Assembly: GCA_016934395.1 (NCBI GenBank)
Contig: JAFGSZ010000013.1
Span: forward strand, 62,001-126,000
DNA from: Bacteroidales bacterium
Lineage (GTDB): Bacteria; Bacteroidota; Bacteroidia; Bacteroidales; UBA10428
Direction of reading: 5' to 3'
DNA length: 64,000 nt
Part shown: positions 38,010 to 46,432 of the stretch, piece by piece
Layout of the letters: every line of letters begins with the position of its first letter
How positions within the stretch are numbered: position 1 is the first letter of the stretch
Position numbers and translations under genes: made by a program
The notes under the pieces: generated by a model
What the model was told of the DNA's origin: nothing
Databases searched by the model: none
The model's input: only the letters and a program-made list of their open reading frames with translations

Positions 38010-39368
38010 ATGATTTTAAAAAGATACTTTATCCATATTACTATTCGTGTTATTCTTATTATAATTACATGTTATGCTTTTGCTACCATGTTGCAGAAAC
38101 TACACGAAGAATATTATTATACCACTGCCGGAATTGCATTTCTACTTATATTACAAAGCACATTACTTGTAAAATATCTGAACCGAATAAACCGCGATTT
38201 AACGTTATTTTTTAGTGCCATACAAAATAATGATTCTACGCTGCTTTACCCCACTTTAGCACCAAATAAATCATATGTGGAATTACAAAATGGTTTAAAT
38301 GGTGTGAATAAAATAATTCAGCAAATTAAGACTGAAAATGAAAAAAAGGGTATGTACCTTAAAAATTTAATTGATCATTTGGATGTTGCATTATTAGCTT
38401 TTAACCATGAAGGTGGTATCGAACTTTTTAATAATGCAGCATTAAAAATTACAGGAATGCTTAAAATAAATACCATTGATGATATTGGAAAAAATAATAA
38501 AGATTTTCTAAAAACTATCCTGTCAATTAAACCCGGAGAAAATAAAGTATTAAAGACTACTTTTAATGACAGTCACTTTGATTTATCTATTAAAGCCAGT
38601 GTTTATAAATTTGAATCCCAGGTAGTAAAACTTGTTTCATTTCAAAATATAAAATATGAACTTGAAAGGAAAGAACTTGAATCGTGGCAGAAGCTAATAC
38701 GTATTCTAAACCACGAGATTATGAATTCATTAAGCCCGGTAATATCATTAACAAAAACATTAATTACCTATTTCAAAAAAAGTGATAATACTATCATTTC
38801 AGCAAACGAAATAAATCAAACAACAATAAATAAAACGTTAAACGGATTATATACAATCGAAGAAACCGGAATAGGCTTAACAAAATTTATTGATAATTAT
38901 CGATCGATTACTTCTCTTCCTAAACCAGAACTAAAAATTCTGAAAATAAAAGAATTATTTGCCAACTTAATCACTTTAATGAATGATGAGTTAAAACTGA
39001 AAAAAATAAGTATTAACACTGAAATAAGTCCGGAAAATCTTGATTTAGAAGCAGATTTCAATCAAATAACACAATTATTGGTGAATCTTATCCATAACTC
39101 TGTTGAATCGCTTCAACAAATAAAGAGTGGTAATATAAAACTTAAAGCCCAAACGGATAATAAAGAAAGAACGGTTTTACAAGTGTGGGATAACGGCCCT
39201 GGCATACCTAAGGAAATAATCGATGATATTTTTATACCATTTTACACAACAAAGGAAAACGGATCGGGAATTGGATTAAGTCTTGCCAGGCAAATTATGA
39301 GGTTGCATAATGGAACAATTGGCGTCCAATCACAACCGGGAAATACTATTTTTATGCTGATTTTTTAA
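38010..39368 (+). CDS. Intramembrane-type sensor histidine kinase (module 2)
   Basis: 452 residues. Two membrane helices (about 6-27 and 38-56) flank a roughly ten-residue outer loop (QKLHEEYYYT). The common sequence KYLNRINRDL follows helix 2. A PAS-like domain (about 115-205) precedes His235 in LNHEIMN. The HATPase domain has DNGPGIP and GSGIGL. It is the partner of the preceding regulator. The lack of a sensor domain is shared by all three module kinases. Confidence 0.9.
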   Translation: MILKRYFIHITIRVILIIITCYAFATMLQKLHEEYYYTTAGIAFLLILQSTLLVKYLNRINRDLTLFFSAIQNNDSTLLYPTLAPNKSYVELQNGLNGVNKIIQQIKTENEKKGMYLKNLIDHLDVALLAFNHEGGIELFNNAALKITGMLKINTIDDIGKNNKDFLKTILSIKPGENKVLKTTFNDSHFDLSIKASVYKFESQVVKLVSFQNIKYELERKELESWQKLIRILNHEIMNSLSPVISLTKTLITYFKKSDNTIISANEINQTTINKTLNGLYTIEETGIGLTKFIDNYRSITSLPKPELKILKIKELFANLITLMNDELKLKKISINTEISPENLDLEADFNQITQLLVNLIHNSVESLQQIKSGNIKLKAQTDNKERTVLQVWDNGPGIPKEIIDDIFIPFYTTKENGSGIGLSLARQIMRLHNGTIGVQSQPGNTIFMLIF

Positions 39369-39381
39369 TTTACTTAACTAC

Positions 39382-39416
39382 AAGTCTTCCAAAATTTCAA
39401 AAACTTCGGAAGACTT
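39382..39416. repeat. Palindrome between convergent genes (terminator or REP-like)
   Basis: AAGTCTTCC (39382-39390) and GGAAGACTT (39408-39416) are perfectly complementary, and the 17-base interior is partly self-complementary. There is only a weak T-tract on either side. It may be a bidirectional terminator between the module 2 kinase and the module 3 permease, or a REP-like element. Confidence 0.5.
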
Positions 39417-39423
39417 CTCTTAA

Positions 39424-41784
39424 TTATTCATACCTTAATGCCTCTACCGGATTTCTCCTTGCCGCCTTTAGGGTTTGATAACCAGAGGTTATTAAAATTA
39501 TTATTAAAACAATACCCGAAGAAGTAATATATTCCCACAATTTTAATCCGTATCGGTTTGCTCCGGGCATAAACTGATATAAATAATATGCGCATGGCCA
39601 GACAATTAAAGTCGCAATTACCACCAGTCCCAGATATTCTTTAGTCAGAATTAAAAAAATATTCCAGGCAGAACTCCCATTAATCTTTCTTATACCGATC
39701 TCCTTTGTTCTTCGCTCAGTTGTAAAAGATACCAATCCCAATAACCCGATTATGGCCAGTAATATATTTATCACTGTAAAAAACATGATAGTATTATTTA
39801 CCATTTCATATTTTAATAAAGTATCATCATATTTAAAATCTTCAGATAATAAGTGAAATTGAAACGGATCGTTCGGAAAATATGCCTCAAACTCTTCATT
39901 CAATATTTTTTCAGCTTCCTCTAATTTTTCAGGATTCACCCGAAAGGAAAAAGTCCATTCTCCAAATACAGATTCCGATTGAAGCAACGCTATATAAGGT
40001 TCAATTTTTTCATGCAAATTCCTAAAATGGAAGTCTTGTACTACACCAATAATATTCCATGTATTGTTGTTAATTCGTTTTCCAATAGGGTTTTCCCATC
40101 CAAACTTTTTCCATGCTGTTTCATTTATTATACAGTTTTTTTTCTTATCTGCAGAAAATTCATTTGAAAAATCACGCCCCATTATAATAGACATTTTATA
40201 GGTTTTAAAAAAATCATAAGAAACTAAATTGTCCCGGATGGAGATGGTTTCATTCACCAGCCCTCCTTCCCAGTTTATGTTTCCACCACCACTACTTACA
40301 AAAGGTATATGCTCTGAACATGAAGCGCTGATAATTTCAGGATGTCTAAGAATCCGTGCTTTAAGATTTTCAAAATTCCCGTCCTCACGTGTTGACCTGA
40401 ATTTGGTATAAAGAATATTTTCTTTATCAAATCCAAGATCCATATTCATCATATGTCTGATTTGCATAGAAAAGGTCAACGTAAGGATGATTAAAAAAAT
40501 GGATATAGAAAATTGAAAGACAACTAATAATTTTTTAGCACTAAACCTGTTCTTTTTTCTTATAAAAAAATTTCCTTTAAATAAAACTATTGCCTTTTGC
40601 GAGGACATAAAAAAAGCCGGGTAAATTCCCGATAACACCCCGATGCCTAAAGCAATCAAAATAATTTCTAATACAAAGTTGTAATTTTCAATATAAGATA
40701 ATTCCAAATGCTTTTGAATTACGTTATTGAAAACCGGTAACAAGGATTCTGTAAAAAATAATGCTAAACACACTGCAAAAAAAGATATTAATACAGATTC
40801 GCATAAAAATTGAATAATAAGCAATAATTTATTACTGCCATGCGATTTTTTAACGGCTACTTCTTTTGCCCTTACAGAAGCATTTGCTGTGGAAAGGTTA
40901 ATGTAATTAATTGAAGAAAGCAGAAGAATAAATACTCCGATTAATCCATAGAGAAAAATAGCAATCAGGTAATCATTCCGGTCATCAGGAGTTAAATAAT
41001 GCCTCGATAGTGGAAGCAAATACAAATGTTCAAATTCAACATTAGGATAATCTTCAAACAAGTTTTCAATTTTTTTATCAAGCAATTTGTAATCCTGTCC
41101 ATTTTTTAACATAACATAAACTCTGTAATCGCCCCACCAGTTGTAACGAAAATTTGGCCTGTTTTTGGTTTTTTCTATCGAGGATAAGGATATAATATAA
41201 TTTGGCCTAATGCTTGAATTCTCTGGTAAATCTTTATAAACTCCTGTAACTTTTAAGTTGAATTTTTTTTCAAGTATAATTGTTTGGCCCAGTGCATTCT
41301 CTTCTTCAAATAATTTGTCTGCAAGAGTTTTAGATATTACTATTGAATTTGGCTCTGTTAAGGCATTCTCCTTATCTCCGTTTATAAATTGATATGAGAA
41401 AATATTAAAAATAGCCTGATCAGAATAAATTCCTTTCTTAACAAATATGTCTTTGATTTTTGAAGTAGTTAAAAACTCACCGATATCATCATCATAAAAA
41501 AGCAATACTTCTTCAATTTCAGGATATTTGTCCTCAATCAATTTAGCTAAAATAGCATAATTGTGTGGAGATATATCATTGCCAGACTTAACAAACCTGC
41601 GCTGAATCCTGTAAATTCGATCGTAATTTTCATTCTGTTTATCCCAGTTATATTCATAATTAATAAACAGGCTGATTATTATAAAAGCTGTGAAACCAGC
41701 AGATAAACCTAATATATTAATTAAGAAATATACTTTGTGTTTCAGGAAATTTCTGAAGGCTATTTTTATAATGTTATGTATCAT
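39424..41784 (-). CDS. ABC transporter permease, MacB/FtsX type (module 3, distal permease)
   Basis: A 786-residue permease of the GFTAFI/NYEYNWDKQN subclass, closest by eye to the one at 24851-27211, including KLADKLF-type and LYGLIG-FILLL stretches. Coupling motifs are KEVAVKKSHGS and KEIGIRKINGS; the end is NPVEALRYE. It is the last gene of the module 3 block and is separated from the S41 peptidase by 180 bases that include a decayed permease tail. It may therefore have its own promoter. Its ATPase partner would have to be the module 3 (or 1/2) ATPase. Confidence 0.9.
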   Translation of the reverse strand: MIHNIIKIAFRNFLKHKVYFLINILGLSAGFTAFIIISLFINYEYNWDKQNENYDRIYRIQRRFVKSGNDISPHNYAILAKLIEDKYPEIEEVLLFYDDDIGEFLTTSKIKDIFVKKGIYSDQAIFNIFSYQFINGDKENALTEPNSIVISKTLADKLFEEENALGQTIILEKKFNLKVTGVYKDLPENSSIRPNYIISLSSIEKTKNRPNFRYNWWGDYRVYVMLKNGQDYKLLDKKIENLFEDYPNVEFEHLYLLPLSRHYLTPDDRNDYLIAIFLYGLIGVFILLLSSINYINLSTANASVRAKEVAVKKSHGSNKLLLIIQFLCESVLISFFAVCLALFFTESLLPVFNNVIQKHLELSYIENYNFVLEIILIALGIGVLSGIYPAFFMSSQKAIVLFKGNFFIRKKNRFSAKKLLVVFQFSISIFLIILTLTFSMQIRHMMNMDLGFDKENILYTKFRSTREDGNFENLKARILRHPEIISASCSEHIPFVSSGGGNINWEGGLVNETISIRDNLVSYDFFKTYKMSIIMGRDFSNEFSADKKKNCIINETAWKKFGWENPIGKRINNNTWNIIGVVQDFHFRNLHEKIEPYIALLQSESVFGEWTFSFRVNPEKLEEAEKILNEEFEAYFPNDPFQFHLLSEDFKYDDTLLKYEMVNNTIMFFTVINILLAIIGLLGLVSFTTERRTKEIGIRKINGSSAWNIFLILTKEYLGLVVIATLIVWPCAYYLYQFMPGANRYGLKLWEYITSSGIVLIIILITSGYQTLKAARRNPVEALRYE

Positions 41785-41875
41785 TTTGTTTAGTCAATAG
41801 AGTTATGAAAAAAATAAACTCTAATACATTATTTATGTCAATACTTCTGAATTATTGAAAATTCCGAAGCCTGGA

Positions 41876-41935
41876 TTATTCATATTTCAGCATTTATACC
41901 GGCTAACGGTTTGCTGCCTATAAGAAGTACTTTAC
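41876..41935 (-). pseudogene. Decayed 3' end of an ABC permease
   Basis: On the minus strand, one frame reads AANR-stop-PV-stop-MLKYE-stop, which aligns with the permease end AASRNPVEALRYE. The position of the final Tyr-Glu-stop is intact while internal stops have accumulated. Only this tail remains, immediately downstream of the S41 peptidase gene. Confidence 0.6.
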
Positions 41936-41964
41936 CAGGCTGAATTATGCAAATCTTTTTAAGA

Positions 41965-43458
41965 TTATTCATTTCCAATGAGTTTAAGTGTAAAGTTTAA
42001 TATTGCATCTGTGTTACTTATCCGATCACCAATATTTTCCTGAACATCATAATGAGGCAACGTCCCTTTTCCATATTCAATTCCGGAAACCGGGGTATGT
42101 ATTTCAACAAGCGGAATAGTAAATCGAATTTTTGTTATGGGTAATTCAATTTTTGGGACAATAGAACTTGTTGGCCCATAATAACTTCCACCGGATTCTT
42201 CACCAATTATTATGGCCCTTTTATTATAATGCACAACTGCAGAAAAAATACTTGCTTCTGACAGGGTTAATCCGTTAATCATTAAGTATACTTTGCCTGT
42301 AAAATTATTTATGGAAGACGGTTGTTGAATTCCCATCTCGTCAGCTCCAAGTTTATTAGTAATGAAGTTTTTCTTAACCAAATACTTCTCGCTGTTTATT
42401 TTTTTTGTAAACAACCAGGTTGTTTTGTTTAAAAGCTTGATAAACTTTGATGAACCGGAATATTTTTTGACATAATTGAATTTTCTAGTTCTGATAATGG
42501 CCGAGTCAACAAATACAAATTTTTGATTTGTCAGATAGGAATAAAGATAGTTTGCACCGGCTCCACCTTTATTATCCCTGATATCAATTATAATTCTTTC
42601 TACTGCATTATCAGAAATATATTTAAACACACTGTCAATAATGTGCGAATGTTCTTCATTCAATCTGAACCTTTTGATTTTTAAAAAAGCAACATCCAAT
42701 GAATCTGACAATTGCAACATTTCAAAGCTAATATTTTTGTCAATCTTTTTCTCGTAATCTAATTCATATTCTTTTTTTATTTTTTTTAAGGTATCGGCAT
42801 AAACTATTGCTGATTGACAAGTTCCACCCGGAGTTACATAGTCAACTTTAAAGATGCCGGTATCGCTAACAAACATTTTATAATATAAAGGAAAATTTAT
42901 TCCGGATAATCGTCTGTATTTGCTTGAGGCAATGTTGCCATCGGAAGAAAGGTGCCGAAATATAGTATTATTTATGTCTTCAATTGATTTATTGTTTATT
43001 CCCTTTATTTGTGAACCCTCAATAATGTTTTTATTCCTACTATAATTATGCTCTACATATGTTACATATTGATTTTTAAATAATATTACAGGAAATACCT
43101 TTTCCTTATCAAGGATATCATTTAGGATATTTGGTAAGGTTACATTCGTATGTTCGCAGTTTATTTTAGCTACACATGCTGTAAGCATGCTGTAAAAACT
43201 GAAAATATTCATTGAATCATTGATTAGTGTTTGAACACTATCAAATAACATTGTCATTTCTTTCTTTGATGTATAGCGATAAATTCCTCCATGCTCATTC
43301 TCGAGTGCCTGTCTGAAAATTTTAAAATCTGACATGAGCTGTGAAGATGAAAACTTATAATTTATTGTATCGGTTGTCGGAGATAAATTACTAGCAGATA
43401 TACCCTTACCGGATAGTGTAATTAACAGTATGTAAATTGAGATTTTTATCGTTTTCAT
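41965..43458 (-). CDS. S41 family peptidase
   Basis: Start chosen at the ATG at 43458 (MKTIKISIYILLITLSG), which gives a clean signal peptide; the longer frame to 43494 overlaps the permease stop. 497 residues. The C-terminal peptidase domain shows the S41 pattern IIIDIRDNKGG, then the nucleophile region GLTLSEAS and IIGEESGGSYYG. A short PDZ-like middle part (GSQIKGINNKSIEDI) is recognisable. Such proteases cleave C-terminal or unfolded segments in the periplasm. It lies 28 bases after a permease gene in the module 3 block and is probably cotranscribed. A catalytic Lys as in tail-specific proteases is not evident. Confidence 0.85.
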   Translation of the reverse strand: MKTIKISIYILLITLSGKGISASNLSPTTDTINYKFSSSQLMSDFKIFRQALENEHGGIYRYTSKKEMTMLFDSVQTLINDSMNIFSFYSMLTACVAKINCEHTNVTLPNILNDILDKEKVFPVILFKNQYVTYVEHNYSRNKNIIEGSQIKGINNKSIEDINNTIFRHLSSDGNIASSKYRRLSGINFPLYYKMFVSDTGIFKVDYVTPGGTCQSAIVYADTLKKIKKEYELDYEKKIDKNISFEMLQLSDSLDVAFLKIKRFRLNEEHSHIIDSVFKYISDNAVERIIIDIRDNKGGAGANYLYSYLTNQKFVFVDSAIIRTRKFNYVKKYSGSSKFIKLLNKTTWLFTKKINSEKYLVKKNFITNKLGADEMGIQQPSSINNFTGKVYLMINGLTLSEASIFSAVVHYNKRAIIIGEESGGSYYGPTSSIVPKIELPITKIRFTIPLVEIHTPVSGIEYGKGTLPHYDVQENIGDRISNTDAILNFTLKLIGNE

Positions 43459-43486
43459 AAACACGTTATGGATTTGGTGTACTAAT

Positions 43487-45862
43487 TTATTCATACCTGA
43501 GCGCTTCTACCGGATTACTAATAGAGGCCCTGTAAATGCGAAAAGAAATTGTTATTAATGTTATAACCACTATTATTGCAGCAGTAAGCAAAAATATTTC
43601 AAAAGATATCGGCGAATTATAGGGTAATACTTTTAACAATTGATCAATAATTAAATACGAAATCCCCCACGAAGCCGCCAGCGAAATAATCTGTAAATTC
43701 AAATATTTCCTGATAAAGAAGAAAAAGATAGAATAGGATGTACCTCCAAGAATTTTTCGTATTCCGATTTCTTTTGTTTTTCTATTCAGAGTATAGGATA
43801 TAAACCCATACAAACCGACAATCGCAATAATTACAGCCACAAGGGTGAAAAAACTTAAGGTATTAAAAATACGTTTTACAAGATCATAACTGTTTTTATC
43901 CCAATCATATATTTTATTTTCTATCCAATCAACTCCATTATAATCATCCGGATAAACGCTCATAAAATATTTTGTTAAATCATTTATTATCTGTTTATTA
44001 TTCGATTGGAGCAACTTAATGGAAAAGAAATTGGCAGTATTCACAGAATCAGGATTTAGATACAAAACATAAGGCGGAATGGATACAAAGACCGACCAAA
44101 TATGGAAATTTTGCATTACCCCTATAACCCTGAATTTTCCATTTTCAATGGTTTTACCGATAGGATCTTTCCAGCCCATGATTTTTACAGCTGTTTCATT
44201 TACTATACATGCATTATTTAGGTCTGATGTGTGATCAATTGAAAAATTCCTGCCTTCGATTATTTTTACTCCATAGGTTGTCAAAAAATCAAAATCCACA
44301 TAATTATAATTCATGTTAATTTCTTCTTCAGGTTCAGCTCCCTCCCAGTTGATCTTTTTTGAATCTGACCAAGAAAAAGGAACCGTCTGAGAAATAGAAA
44401 CATTTTGAATGCCAGGCAAAGCAGATAATTCCTGTTTTAATGAATTTAATTTTGAAAAGTTTTTATTTTCATTATCAGGAATCTTTTGTATCAATATATT
44501 CTGTTGATCAAAACCTAATTCTTTTGACTGTAAAAACTTAATTTGATTCTGAACACTTATAGTGACAATTATAAATACAGCAGTGATAATGAATTGAAAA
44601 AGAACCAAAGCTTTTATTGGAGAAGATTTAAAATTTTTATTGTCTATCCTTTGTTTTAAAATTGAACCGGAATCAAAGAAAGACAGCCTAAATGCAGGAT
44701 AAAAACCGGAAATAATACCTATCAATAAGGCAATACAAAAAATAAAGAGGAAAAAAGTATCATGGAAATAACGAATATTTAACTCCCTGTCAACTACGGC
44801 ATTTAATACCGGCAGAAAGAACTCTACAAGTATGCACGAAACTGCTAATGATAAAATACTGATTATTATTGCTTCAGCAAGAAATTGAAATATTATTTGT
44901 CTTTTTAATGATCCAATGGCCTTTCGTATTCCAATTTCTTTTACCCTTCCTGTTGCATGTGCAATGGTGATGTTTATAAAATTTAAACATGCTAATATCA
45001 ATGTAAACAAGGCAACTCCAATATAAAGGAATATAATTGATTTCGGTATTCCCTGGCTTAGTTCGTTTCCTGTCATTGAAAAGTGGATGTCTTTTAATGG
45101 TTTAAGATATAATTCATCCTTATTGTTATTAATATATTCATCTAAAAGATTTTTTATTTTGTCTTTAAAAGTATCCATTGAAATATTATCCTCTGCTAAA
45201 ACATAAGTATATGCTCCATATTCCCAATTGTTTAAAATATTTATCTCCGACATAAATTCACGTGAGTTGAGTGAAATCAGAAGCTCTAAATTAAAATGAT
45301 TATTTGCAGGCAAATCCTTGATAACTCCGGTAACGTTTAGATTATATTTATTATTTAACAGAATAGTTTTATTCATCGGGTTCTCATCCTGAAAATATTT
45401 TTTAGCTATCTTCTCAGTCAGAACGACACTTAAAGGCTGGGATAAGGCATTTTTATCCCCATGTATAAATTCAACAGTAAAAATGTTGAAAAAAGATTTT
45501 TCAGTATAAAAGCATCGCTTTTCAAGAACCGAATTATTTTTTTCTTTCGCCAGGTATACATTGGATCCCACAATTCTCACTGTTTGCTTAATTTCAGGGT
45601 ATTTCGATTCAAGTATCGGACCTAAGGGCATAGGAGCAATTGAATTAAACTCGCTCCAGGTGGGTTTAAATAGTTTTTGTTCTACCCTGTAAATATTCTT
45701 ATAATTTTCATTATACGAATCAAAGCTTTTTTCATATCTCACAAAGAGCATCATTAAAATAAATGCACCTAAACCAGTAGACAGTCCCAGTATATTTATA
45801 AATAAATATTGTTTATTTTTTAATAAATATCTGATTGTTGTTTTTAGTATGTTTATAAACAT
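43487..45862 (-). CDS. ABC transporter permease, MacB/FtsX type (module 3, permease 3)
   Basis: Start placed at the ATG at 45862 (MFINILKTTIRYLLKNKQYLF), matching the other permeases; the open frame to 45910 runs into a decayed permease tail. 791 residues, intermediate between the two subclasses (GLGAFILMMLFVRYEKSFDSYNENY). Coupling motifs are KEIGIRKAIGS and KEIGIRKILGG; the end is NPVEALRYE. It is followed by the S41 peptidase gene. The region upstream (45863-46432) is filled by a permease relic and a repeat-bounded DUF559 gene, so transcription from the ATPase promoter may be interrupted. Confidence 0.9.
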   Translation of the reverse strand: MFINILKTTIRYLLKNKQYLFINILGLSTGLGAFILMMLFVRYEKSFDSYNENYKNIYRVEQKLFKPTWSEFNSIAPMPLGPILESKYPEIKQTVRIVGSNVYLAKEKNNSVLEKRCFYTEKSFFNIFTVEFIHGDKNALSQPLSVVLTEKIAKKYFQDENPMNKTILLNNKYNLNVTGVIKDLPANNHFNLELLISLNSREFMSEINILNNWEYGAYTYVLAEDNISMDTFKDKIKNLLDEYINNNKDELYLKPLKDIHFSMTGNELSQGIPKSIIFLYIGVALFTLILACLNFINITIAHATGRVKEIGIRKAIGSLKRQIIFQFLAEAIIISILSLAVSCILVEFFLPVLNAVVDRELNIRYFHDTFFLFIFCIALLIGIISGFYPAFRLSFFDSGSILKQRIDNKNFKSSPIKALVLFQFIITAVFIIVTISVQNQIKFLQSKELGFDQQNILIQKIPDNENKNFSKLNSLKQELSALPGIQNVSISQTVPFSWSDSKKINWEGAEPEEEINMNYNYVDFDFLTTYGVKIIEGRNFSIDHTSDLNNACIVNETAVKIMGWKDPIGKTIENGKFRVIGVMQNFHIWSVFVSIPPYVLYLNPDSVNTANFFSIKLLQSNNKQIINDLTKYFMSVYPDDYNGVDWIENKIYDWDKNSYDLVKRIFNTLSFFTLVAVIIAIVGLYGFISYTLNRKTKEIGIRKILGGTSYSIFFFFIRKYLNLQIISLAASWGISYLIIDQLLKVLPYNSPISFEIFLLTAAIIVVITLITISFRIYRASISNPVEALRYE

Positions 45863-45906
45863 AATGCAATGTTTAATAGTGATAATTAAAATTTTGAAAA
45901 CTCTTA

Positions 45907-45963
45907 TCATTCCTACCGCAATGCCTAAACCGTCCTGCTTGCTACTCTGTAAATCAGCCAGTT
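45907..45963 (-). pseudogene. Decayed 3' end of an ABC permease
   Basis: The minus-strand frame reads NWLIYRVASRTV-stop-ALR-stop-E-stop, aligning with the permease end SWQSWRAASRNPVEALRYE. Two internal stops and one missing codon show decay. It starts directly next to the left inverted repeat of the DUF559 unit and overlaps the false upstream extension of the next permease. Confidence 0.7.
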
Positions 45964-45969
45964 AATTCA

Positions 45970-45994
45970 CCCCTAAATCTCCTAAAGGGGACTT
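45970..45994. repeat. Left inverted repeat of the DUF559 unit
   Basis: 25 bases, CCCCTAAATCTCC then TAAAGGGGACTT, an exact inverted copy of 46408-46432. Each copy is itself partly palindromic (CCCCT/AGGGG), like a REP. Confidence 0.85.
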
Positions 45995-46400
45995 CAGTTT
46001 ACGTCCTTGTTTTGTAAGCTTTTGCAAACATTAATAATATCTTGAATAACTGTGTTTATATCTTCACTAATTTGGTTATTAGAATACCTAAGCACCTTTA
46101 TCCCATATTCATTTAATTCATGAGTTCGTCCAATTCATATTCTTTATTTTCAGGCAAATTATGAATCCCGCCATCAACCTCAATTACTAATTTTAGTTTA
46201 TGACAATAAAAATCAGCAATAAATATATCTATTGGATGTTGTGCTTTAAATCGTAATCCCATTATCTTATTCTTTTGAAGTTTACCCCACAACAATTTTT
46301 CTGCTTCTGTCATATTATTTCTTAGCTCTTTAGCTTTCTCAAAAATGTGTGGTTTTGCACCATAAAACATTGAATTATTCAAATCATTCTTCATACGCAA
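45994..46400 (-). pseudogene. DUF559 (Vsr-like endonuclease) gene, frameshifted
   Basis: The first 90 codons from the ATG at 46400 read as DUF559: KAKELRNNMTEAEKLLWGKLQ, GLRFKAQHPIDIFIADFYC, LVIEVDGGIHN. After EYELDE the frame breaks and stops at 46113. One base of shift restores the expected ending THELNEYGIKVLRYSNNQISEDINTV, which runs to a TGA at 45994-45996. The span is 407 bases, one short of 136 codons, consistent with a single-base deletion. DUF559 proteins resemble very-short-patch-repair endonucleases. The gene is bracketed by 25-bp inverted repeats. Confidence 0.8.
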
Positions 46401-46407
46401 TATTTAC

Positions 46408-46432
46408 AAGTCCCCTTTAGGAGATTTAGGGG
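46408..46432. repeat. Right inverted repeat of the DUF559 unit
   Basis: 25 bases, AAGTCCCCTTTA then GGAGATTTAGGGG, the exact inverted copy of 45970-45994. It ends precisely at the base before the stop codon of the permease at 46433. Confidence 0.85.

Noticed and set aside
45862-45910. Upstream extension of the permease gene to 45910
   Set aside because: The extension overlaps a decayed permease tail and the ATG at 45862 gives the N-terminus shared by the other permeases.
46113-46400. Intact 95-residue DUF559 protein
   Set aside because: The expected C-terminal half continues in another frame to 45994, so the short frame is a frameshifted gene and not a complete protein.
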